Part shown: piece after piece, positions 10,563 through 18,969 of the stretch
How the letters are laid out: each line of letters begins with the position of its first letter
How positions within the stretch are numbered: position 1 is the stretch's first letter
Assembly (NCBI GenBank): GCA_003427395.1
Contig: BFEA01000005.1
Span: 6,304,970-6,361,307, forward strand
Reading direction: 5' to 3'
Length of the DNA stretch: 56,338 nt
DNA from: Chara braunii
Lineage: Eukaryota > Streptophyta > Charophyceae > Charales > Characeae
Translations under genes and position numbers: made by a program
Notes under the pieces: generated by a model
The model's input: the letters and a program-made list of their open reading frames with translations, nothing else
Told to the model about the DNA's origin: nothing
Databases searched by the model: none

Positions 10563-11297
10563 TGTTGAGAGCGAGCAGTAAACATTGTACACGACGAAGG
10601 AATAAGATTTGAATAAGAGGGTGAGAGTTTATCTTGGAGTACTTATGCTAGACCTTTCACCGGGATACCATCCCTTCTGTTGAAGGGCTTACGCTTTCAA
10701 GGGACAATTAGTTAACCATTATAGATTTTGTATGGAAGGTGAAGAGGACTCAAGGAGAATACTCTCGGTAGCAAGGATAATTGTTGTGAGAGGCAAACTT
10801 TATGAAGTGACATAGTCCAATAATTTCTTTGTAATTCTGAAATATGAAACATGTGTAAGAGGGCATTTAATATTTCACATTCCAGTAGTTAAATTCATGA
10901 ATAATCGCAGTGTGAACGTAAAAATTTACACCCCAGCATGCCTAGAGAAAGAAACTGATTATTTGGAATGTCGGATGGGTGCTTATGTCAGTCTTATGAG
11001 GACAAAAAAGTGACTTGAAAAGTTACAAAGAAATGTAACTTGGGGGAAAGGAATAAGACAATTTGAGAGACTTCCTAACTTTTTTACTATTGATGGCTTT
11101 GATAACATGGAAGATTGGTTGCCTCTCCTAGAAGTTATTGCCATAGTAGGTAACACGAGGGGGAGTGACTTCACAATGGTGATAAAGTTTTTACTTCTAA
11201 ATACCTTTAAATACCAGTTTGAGATCCCTGACTATACTCACTTTGAGGTCTACCTCTCCTGACACTATCTATAATGATCAAATAATGTCGGGCTCTG

Positions 11298-11567
11298 TTG
11301 AGTAATTTGAGTTGCATTGGAAGGAAGGATAGTCAAGACAGAAGGTACACTACGGATCTCAAAGGGAGTCTCTCTACCTTGGATGAACTTGAGTTATTGC
11401 AACCTTTCTTTGATCGAATGAGAGATTATGCTTTGAGAGTTGTCACTGACCAGACTGATATCAACTATTTACTGAAGGTAGTGAAAGTGAGGACTACCAA
11501 GATAATATTTTATCACTCCTCCAGAGAACGAGTCTCTCTTGCCAGAAGAATCAACAATGGTTCATAA
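11298..11567 (+). pseudogene. Gag-region fragment of unknown type
   Basis: An 89-codon frame (SLSTLDELELLQPFFDRMRD, then VVTDQTDINYLLKVVKVRT) between the module repeats and the Gag-like region. The ATG is not reliable because the region is part of a longer decayed polyprotein. No known domain recognised. Confidence 0.3.
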
Positions 11568-11899
11568 ACAATTCAATTTGACTATGAGATTACAGACTTG
11601 ACACGATACTTTATGATTCGGGGAATTGTGAAAGGGTATAACAGAAGACTGAGTAGGGATGATGAGAGAGAACTGATTGAGAATTATATTGGAAAGCTGA
11701 AAAGAATTGCGTTGCCCTTGATCACCACTCAGTATATTATTGCCTACACTCTCTACGTACATAATTCTTAAGAGGTAGAACAAACAAGAGAGCAGAGAGA
11801 CGAGCCCGTATCTCTTGCGATAAGGGTAAAGGATTAAGAGTGAGAAAGAAGAGGTCAAGAGTGACAAAAAGAGAAAAAAAAGAACATTAGGGAAAGTTA

Positions 11900-12480
11900 A
11901 TGGTCAAAATGGTTGGACGAAGGAAACCCTGCTCTTCTGTGGGGACTCATGAAGAGACCCTAGTAGGAGTCATACGAGAACGCATCGAGAGAGTTGATAC
12001 AATAAAAGGAGGGTCAGATATTGCAAGAGCAAAAAGACCAGATGAAAGGATTTCATGCTTCAGAGGGCCTCAGATAAATGATTTATTGGATGAATATGTG
12101 AATTATTTAGACTCAATTATGGTTGGAAAGATAAACAACGACTCAAACACTTTCTATCTTATTATGATACTGACTCGAGGTTGGCTGTCCAAGAGTTGAT
12201 GGAAGGGGCTACAACATGGGAAAAAGTCAAAAAGAGAATGAAAAGAGGATTTGAGAAAGACTTTGTCCCAACCACTACCAAAGATCTTCTCAACATTAGA
12301 AGAGCTACGTATGACACCTTCAATGTCTTCTTCAAACTTTAATCCGAACATCCAGGAGAATCTCATATTTAGATGAGGCTCAGAGATGTCATATTTTTCT
12401 GACTAATTTTACAGATAATGAGAGACAAACTGTTCTCAATCAAGTTCAACACAACCCTCTCAGATGAAATGAAATAGTTG
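11900..12480 (+). pseudogene. Gag-like (capsid) region, decayed
   Basis: In one frame 12181 onward reads LAVQELMEGATTWEKVKKRM, KRGFEKDFVPTTTKDLLNIR, then after stops and a frame change FLTNFTDNERQTVLNQV. The W-x-x-[VF]-K-x-x-[ML]-x-x-x-F spacing matches the capsid core of plant LTR-element Gag proteins and parallels EVWAIFKEEMQRRFKL in the second Gag at 24.6 kb. The 5' part (11900-12199, 99 codons) is open but not recognisable alone. Confidence 0.5.
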
Positions 12481-12788
12481 CAATAGTCAGAACTCTGTCT
12501 ACGGTCTCACATTAGAAGTGGTCACTGGATCCGATCAGTACACTGACTAAAGACTGGGAGATTGAAAGCGGTATGAAAAAAAAGAACAATTTGAACGCTG
12601 AGGATATTATTCAATGAGTTATGACCAATATATCTGCTAATCATGTTGTGGATGAAAAAGAGAAAAAAAAGGTTGAAAGTGAAGATGAAGAAGATGATGA
12701 CGATAATGGTTATGGTAAGTGAGGAAATTCCTCCCGGTCAAGAAAGAATGGAGGGAATTGTGGAATAAGGAAATGATAAAGTAGGATG

Positions 12789-12885
12789 ATTGTCCAAGGA
12801 AGAACTTTGTCTACTATTATTGTGGTGAGGGAGGTCATACTACCACTTACTATAAGCCTCTAGAAGATGATGTGAAGAGGGGTTA
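12789..12885 (+). pseudogene. CCHC zinc knuckle, two Cys lost
   Basis: Translation gives YYYCGEGGHTTTYYKPLEDD. In a CX2CX4HX4C knuckle the first and last Cys would stand where Tyr codons now occur. TGY to TAY is one G-to-A change each. The second Cys and the His keep their spacing. An acidic stretch (SEDEEDDDDNGY) precedes it at about 12680-12715. Confidence 0.6.
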
Positions 12886-12933
12886 GCAAAGAAGGATGCA
12901 ATGGGTCATGTCTGTGACAGTTCATGAAACAAA

Positions 12934-13194
12934 TTGTATTCCAGGCATCCGAGACGTATGGGACTTCCTGCCCTTAAACATGAGGAAAAAATGAAGAAAA
13001 AGAAGAAGAGAATGATTAATGTGAATGTCCACTTTCTTATTGGTGAACTACCTGAGGAACTTGTACAAAAACCTGATGATACCTCCGCCATAATTGAGTT
13101 GCCTCTACAGTCTCTAACGTTCTGTCTTACAAGGATCCCCCAAACGAGGCTTCATTATACAAAAAATTTATTACTCAGAGCTCTTCTGAGTTAG
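12934..13194 (+). pseudogene. Polyprotein segment between knuckle and protease
   Basis: An 86-codon frame with a lysine-rich run (about residues 18-28) and INVNVHFLIGELPEELVQKP. It lies where plant Ty3/gypsy polyproteins carry the Gag-protease spacer. I recognise no domain. Confidence 0.35.
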
Positions 13195-13501
13195 TAGCAT
13201 CTTCTTCTGATGAACCTGCTTGCTTTTCAGTCAACATGATGCCTTTCGAGGGTGATCTATCACCAAAACTCATCATGGCGCCCAGTGTAGTGATTGGATA
13301 AATGATCAATCTTCAAGCACGCTTAACGCCTCAAATGATAGAGAAAAAGAAGAGAAGGAAAATCTAAGAGAAACTAAATGAAATTCTTGATGATCAAGAA
13401 CCAAACCCTTTGTCCAGAAAGAATGAACAAGGGAAAAAGAGAAATTCATTCTCAAGAGTGAACTGCAAGATGGAACAGTAATCATTGATGTGATCACAAA
13501 A

Positions 13502-13669
13502 ATGTTAGAGGAAACGGAAGTGACTCTATCATTCAAAAAAGTCACGGCTCTAGCACCGAAGTTGAGGGAAAAACTAAAAAAATTAATTGAAAAGAAAAAG
13601 ATGAAGGTTAACTACCTGGGATCGTCCTTCCTCGCTCAGGTGAAAGATCACTACCGAGTTGTACAATAA
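13502..13669 (+). pseudogene. Pre-protease segment
   Basis: A 56-codon frame: TEVTLSFKKVTALAPKLREK, then IEKKKMKVNYLGSSFLAQVKDHYR. It is a basic helix followed by a hydrophobic turn and stops about 50 bp before the protease active-site strand. A stop at 13667-13669 and a frame change separate it from the protease. Confidence 0.4.
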
Positions 13670-13722
13670 GATTCGCAACCATGGGTTGTGGACACTTAAC
13701 TATCTATATTAATTAAGTGAAG

Positions 13723-14098
13723 ATCCGAACCTTGGTAAACTCTGGGGCAGAGATGATTATTCTTTCCTAGAGGACTATGGAGACCTGTGATTTAACTGTT
13801 GATAGACCTACAAAATATATATTAAGCAATATTGTAGAAGAACTCTTCGTGACTGGTTTTATTGATAATTTGCCTATCAAAGTTGGGACGATGTTTGTTG
13901 AACTACTGGGGTTCGTGGTGCCGGAGTTGGACCATGACTGTACTTTAGGCACTCCTTTCTTGCATAGAATGAAAACTATTCAATTCTCCAGTCATGAAGG
14001 GTCATCCAGGATCGGTCTACAAGATCCAGAGACTACCCAAGAACAAACCTTTATGGTCTTTAATTCCCGCAATCATAAGCACCAGTTATCGGTTAACT
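13723..14098 (+). pseudogene. Retroviral-type aspartic protease, active-site Asp to Asn
   Basis: Translation from 13723 reads IRTLVNSGAEMIILS, a stop at 13768-13770, then RTMETCDLTVDRP and, further on, GFIDNLPIKVGTMFVELLGF and CTLGTPFLHRMKTIQF. The family motif is DSGA-x-x-[ND]: here codon 13738-13740 is AAC (Asn) instead of GAC/GAT, a single G-to-A change that should abolish catalysis. LGTPFL is the second conserved motif (usually [IV]LGxPFL). Length between the motifs is normal for a gypsy-type protease. It lies between the knuckle and the RT, as expected. Confidence 0.75.
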
Positions 14099-14215
14099 GA
14101 ATTAAAAGGGAAAAATATGTTGAGAAGATAAGAAAGATAAAGAGGAAAGACAAACAAAAGATTAAAAAAGAAGTCTCAGTGGATATCAATCAGATCTCAA
14201 AGATGATGAAAATTC

Positions 14216-14617
14216 TTGGCAAACTCAAAGATGAAGATGGACAAATTAAGGCATTCAAAAAAACTGTTGAGACAACTAAGAGTGAAAAATAAAATTAAAG
14301 TTTGCACCAAGCCATCTTTTTTTAGGAAAATAGTCACTGGGTCGAAGAGGAAGTACAAACCCAAGACGGTGGAAAAGAACCGAATGACCGTTTTAATGGA
14401 AAAGGATTATGATGAGACACTGAAAAAGGAAAGAAGAATCATTAAGGCATTAAGGGAGTCAGCAAAATTGGGAAATAGAATCACTAGAAAAAAACTTGAC
14501 ACAATGAGGATAGACTCATACCAGTTCATCACGGGTGCATTTTCGGGTGCATTTTCCTTTAGTGATGAAGAAAGACGGTGGTTGGATGTGGATATGATCA
14601 AGATGACAAAAATTTAG
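14216..14617 (+). pseudogene. Protease-RT linker of LTR-element Pol
   Basis: A 133-codon, lysine-rich open frame. Its end, YQFITGAFSGAFSFSDEERR followed by WLDVDMIKMTKI, a TAG stop at 14615-14617 and then IVDHIPWNDKPTKYAIGGKV, has the layout of gypsy Pol just before RT: an AFS/AFA segment in which the young chain is 'on duty', then a 'VPWxxKP' turn. I chose the ATG only because the frame is open. The native protein would be an internal part of a polyprotein. Confidence 0.6.
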
Positions 14618-14672
14618 ATAGTTGATCATATTCCGTGGAATGACAAACCAACCAAGTATGCCATAGGTGGTA

Positions 14673-14816
14673 AAGTATCTTGACAAGAAAATTGTCTCCA
14701 ATGTTCTTGGATCTGCTGATGGACCGTACGCTAACCATTGGTTTTGCTTTTGAAAACGAGGGGGAGGACTGAGATGGATACAAAATGTTCAGAAGCTCAA
14801 CTCAGTGATGATACGT
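14673..14816 (+). pseudogene. Reverse transcriptase, finger region only
   Basis: After a frame change at about 14673 the translation runs KYLDKKIVSNVLGSADGPYA, NHWFCF, a stop, then KRGGGLRWIQNVQKLNSVMI-R. This matches the RT start SPYSNPWFxVxKKxGxLRxxxDxRxLNxxTxR. Similarity ends abruptly at about 14816, before the palm motifs (LFxFxxxxG, YxDD), so the enzyme is truncated. The Asp of the RxIQD motif is Asn, again G to A. Confidence 0.75.
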
Positions 14817-15970
14817 TGTCGGCCCGAATACCCTTACAAGGGTATTTGGACACATTTTTGCATTTTGCAGAAGGTACGTTTTTGACAATACTCGAGAGAG
14901 TGACCCATTTCCGTGTGACCATAACCAACTCTCAGGGGTTGGGAATGACATGGGCTTTTGATCTGATTAGAGAGTGTGTGGGCGTGCACTTCGAGGGCAC
15001 GCATGGGTTTTAGGCGGACATTGGATATGTTTACGAGAACGGTGTCTGCACGTGGTAGCGTGAACTAGAAAGGGAGCGTGAAAAAACTGCAGTAGCACAC
15101 ACGGTGCGCGTTCGCATTCGAGACTGGCAGTTGATGATCGAGGCTAAGATTCAGTTATCGGATCCGTTGACTTACGTGCGACGAGATTAGGACCAGTGAG
15201 GCGCAAAGTGCTTGACTTCCTAGGCTGACCATGATATTGGTCAGCGGTAGAAGACGCGGGCGACACTGTAAAAGTTAAGAGTTTTTCTGACGCTGGGGTG
15301 GTAAAAGTGCAGTCTTTTGGAATGATAACCGAGTGAGAAAGTTGGAGTTTTTGAGTAATGACGCGATTGTGCCGCATGCACGACGGTGGCAGGTAGAACT
15401 GACCCCTTCATACGGCAAGGGCCGACACATAAGAGCCTTAGAGATGACCGATGTGCCTAAGCATGACCTTTAGTACAGTCTGACATGCCTAGGTCTGAAA
15501 TGGACGTCTTTATAACCAAGTCCACGCCTGGTACATTCAAGCTTGGGCCTAGCCCTATACGTTACGACTTTGGACTGACATTACAAAGATCCGGGAATCG
15601 ACGCCAGCAGCCTGCAGCGAAGGAACAGAGAAGCGTCTTATGAAGAAAACTTAGAGGTCGAGGGTCCCGCGGGATTATCCCCCTTAGTTTTGCCAGGGAG
15701 TCCGATCAAGGGACCGATGGGCAAGACCGAGGGTCCGGTTCCGACGGTCCTTCCCCTCCCGTCGCCGTTTTTGTCCCATTTTGGGACGCAGTCCCCGTAC
15801 CAATGTCGGATCTAAGAGCCTAGCTCCGAGAGTACACCCACTAACTGTTGAAATGCAAACCCGTATTCGAACCTAGATGATGAAATTTGATGAGTAAAAC
15901 TAAGTATTTCTGAATTATCGGGGCCTGATCAAATTCACGATGAATATCTCAAGGCCGGTACTTGGTCATA
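14817..15970. other. Non-coding DNA after the RT break
   Basis: No gene recognised. The DNA becomes more GC-rich than the retroelement to its left, so a junction with unrelated DNA lies near 14820. The frames at 14738-15013 and 15144-15377 (minus) have no family likeness. Confidence 0.4.
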
Positions 15971-16070
15971 GTCCTTCGAGATGTCTGTTAAAATTGGAAC
16001 GATACAGAGAAGGTTAGCATGGTCCATGCACAAGGATGACATACATAAATTGAGAAGTGGTCTGTAATTC
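15971..16070 (+). pseudogene. U6 snRNA pseudogene
   Basis: The 100 bp align end to end with plant U6 (about 102 nt). Kept are the run TTAAAATTGGAACGATACAG, the ACAGAGA box, the AGC triad in TTAGCATGG, CAAGGATGACA of the internal stem-loop and ATAAAT-GAGAA near the 3' end. Two deletions disturb the 5' stem, and many changes are C-to-T or G-to-A. The 3' end AATTCC lacks the T-run that stops RNA polymerase III, and no plant upstream sequence element (RTCCCACATCG) or TATA box lies at the proper distance, so I call it a pseudogene. The core is well enough preserved that identity is hardly in doubt. Confidence 0.88.
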
Positions 16071-17467
16071 CTCCTTCGCACGTGGTTGCTTATCTACTGC
16101 TCGTTTGGGCCGCTTGCTAGTCGCTGCTCCACAAGAGGTAGAACGCATTGACGCCGACACCAAGACAAGGAGGAGCGTTTGAAGACGATAAGAAGAGAGA
16201 CGTGGTAGGAGGAAGAAGAAGCCATATCTATCTCGTTCCTTGATGGAAACAGGCGATGTGGTGCTCGATCCCGAGGTTTTGGATCTCTGCGATCTTAAAT
16301 CTGTAACTAGATTAGGAGAGAGGTTAGTGGAAGAAGGAGACATTGAAAAAGGAGGTGCGCGATTGAGTCGTGAAAGTCGGTGAAGAGGGAAGACGAGGTG
16401 TAAGTTGTTATTTTTCAGTCGTTCCTTGACCGATTTGGGCAAACCAAGATGCCATCTGTTTTTTTTTTGGCGCATTGTGGAGAGAATGGGAACGCCAAAT
16501 TAATGGTCTGAGCTGCGGATTTGACGACACAGACATCAGGAGCTGCGCCGAGGGGTAAAGGCTGGTATTAAGTTAATATGTGATGCATCTTCCCACGCTT
16601 CGGGGGGAGATTCATTCTCATATATACGCTTGGTGAGGAAAGGAGTGAAGCGTACTCATCCTGCTGAGGTGGTTCGGTTGATTGGTGGCCACTGCTCTTC
16701 ACACTCATATTCGTATTGGCAGTGTATCTTTCCTTGTTATGGCGAAAGATTCATGCAGTTGGGGGAGGATATGAGGCGGTCCTAGTGATACTTGTTGACA
16801 GAGTTGCCATCCTAATCACGTCGCACGCTTTCGTCGCAGTTGCCTTCCTGATCCGGGCAGAAGTCGCCATATCGGTCGTCGCTTGGCGACCGATCCTCTC
16901 CGAGTGCTACCACAAGGGAGGCTGAAGAAGGTGAGAGCCACGTCAGCAACAACATGTTGTCGAAGAAAGCAGGACAAGGCACGGTACGACGGTCCTTGGG
17001 GAGGTCTTCATTTTTGTTTGCAGTCAGGTCGTTATCTTATTCTCCACGATCTTTCTCTATGTTTCGAAGTCAGCACCTTCGTCATAGGTACTGTAATCAG
17101 GCGGGAAACTAGTCCCGACTTTCGGTTGTGTTTGCGGGGCAATGTTATTGGCCATACCTAAAGGAGAGGTTCATCTTATTTCGCATATTTGGTGAGTAAT
17201 GGAGGGCGCTTGTTATAGTGACAACCGTGATCTTCTTCCCCGTTGGATCGTAGTATTGGATGACCCGTGCTAGTGGTTACGATCACGATGACTCACTTTC
17301 TAAGTTCGTCTCTGCGCGCGCCATCACAAAATTCCTCTTCATGCTCCACGACGGTTACTTCCCAACGGAACGTTCATCGACTGACCAGGCAGAGGAGGGA
17401 GTAGCGACCATGCAAGGCTGTGGGCGAGACTGAGCAAGGGAATGCTGAGAATAGGTGCGCACAAGCT

Positions 17468-17469
<2 letters not shown>
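16071..17469. other. Non-coding, nothing recognised
   Basis: Open frames on both strands (for example 16716-16925 and 16883-17161 plus) overlap and show no family features. Confidence 0.35.

Positions 17470-17536
<67 letters not shown>
17470..17536. repeat. (AG)n microsatellite
   Basis: Uninterrupted AG run of about 67 bp. Confidence 0.95.
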
Positions 17537-17538
<2 letters not shown>

Positions 17539-18969
17539 ACCTTAGGGAGTGGGCGATGTGGATGAACCGAAAGTCAAACTAGAGTGCCAAGTTGAGCTAT
17601 TAGTCGATGGTTTTCGACCGATGAAGGGATTTGTATTTTACCGAAGATTTCATTTACACTTTGCATATTAGTTGGAGCTGCGACGGTGTCCGTAATATGC
17701 ATAGAGATCGTCGTTCTCATTAAGTGGTGCAGTCATCAGCTTGCTAGTCGTAACTTCCTGCTCCTAGATCTTTGTCGTCCCATCGTTCAAAGTTACTGCG
17801 CCTCGATTCCAAGGCCCCAGTCCGCCTCAAAGTCGCTCCAGTTTGCACTATAGTAAGCTTGACCGGGATCGCGACCAGATACGTTGACAGCAAGGAGTGC
17901 GCTCGGGCCTAAGGAAAAGGAGTGAGAAGGGAAAGTAGAGGAAAGTGAGACTAAGTGAAATATAAGGACGGATGTATTAGAGGACGACGGTGAGGGATAG
18001 GAGGTGCAGTTTTTCGATAGAGAAGTAGAAGGACTAGACGGAGGAGAAGAAAAAGAAGAAAGGTAATGAGAGATATAGGAGTGGGACGTACAAACTGGCA
18101 GTGTTGGATGAGATCTGTCGACATGCCTAAGTGAAATGGAATCAAAAGGAAACTCAGATAGGTGCTTACAACGAATACCGACAAGTATATAATAGGTAGA
18201 TCCGCCTAACGTTCTCTCGAAGTAGTCGGGACAGTTGCAAGTTGTATGGTCGACATCCGCCTATACCAATTTGTTCCTGCATAGCCGACTTTTGCATGGA
18301 TTTTCGCTGCTGCCACGGATCGTCTGCCGGGAGTTGCTACTGCACACAACTACGAGGCACGCTGCCGAACTACTGTGTCTAGCTAGGTTTTATCGGGTCT
18401 TGCTGCTGAACTACTGTGTCTGACTGAGTGTTCGCAGGGTCTTGAGGCTGGACGACACTGTGCATCGCCGTGCATCACTACGAATCACCTTTATTCGCGG
18501 CATTTGCAGGGATTATTAGTAGGTATTGCTACTTTGCTTGGCTACTGCTTGCAGACTACTGTGTGCACTGCGGCCTAGCTACGTATTACTCAGTTACGCT
18601 TTCGTTTTGAGTACGACACATGGGTGTGCTCTATTGAAGTGCAGTCTTAAACCACTAGTACCTTTGCCGCTTGGAAAATAGCGGGCCTCGGGTAGGCATC
18701 CGACCTTTTCGGAGGCCGAAACGAAATGACGACCGCCGATCAGATTTATCAATGGCAGTCCTCGTCGGGCCCGACCTCCGAAAATTCAGGCGATTGGGAA
18801 AACAACCATTTTCTACGCGGGAAAGGTACTAGTGGTTTGAGGTCGTGTTTTGCAGCTTGGGCTGAGTTTGAAGCATCGAGATCTAAGGGTGTGACCAGAC
18901 TCTTTAGAGGGGTCATTGTTGCAACGTGGAGGTCGTTAGAGAGCCAATAGCCAACTATTTCACTTCGAC
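17537..18969. other. Non-coding flank of inverted arm A
   Basis: No gene recognised. GAACTACTGTGTCT is repeated at about 18367 and 18409. Similarity with the outside of arm B (beyond 28770) is too weak to claim. Confidence 0.35.

Larger units (their letters stand above)
9055..14816 (+). mobile_element. Decayed, 3'-truncated Ty3/gypsy-like retrotransposon
   Basis: Parts occur in the canonical order: primer binding site (9055), repeated N-terminal modules, Gag-like region (about 11.9-12.5 kb), CCHC knuckle (12.79), aspartic protease (13.72-14.1), pre-RT linker (14.22-14.6) and the first part of RT (14.67-14.82). Protease before RT, and RT before any integrase, fit Ty3/gypsy and most LTR elements. 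The reading frame is broken many times. Many lesions are G-to-A or C-to-T changes: knuckle Cys to Tyr, protease Asp to Asn, and TGG/CGA-type codons to stops. RT stops after the finger region at about 14816, and RNase H, integrase and the 3' LTR are absent. Confidence 0.75.

Noticed and set aside
14738-15013. 91-codon frame after the RT
   Set aside because: It starts out of frame within the RT finger region. The RT frame (14673-14816) explains the DNA better.
16014-16475. 153-codon minus-strand frame
   Set aside because: Its end is the antisense of the U6 relic and the rest is Ser/Arg-rich without a domain.
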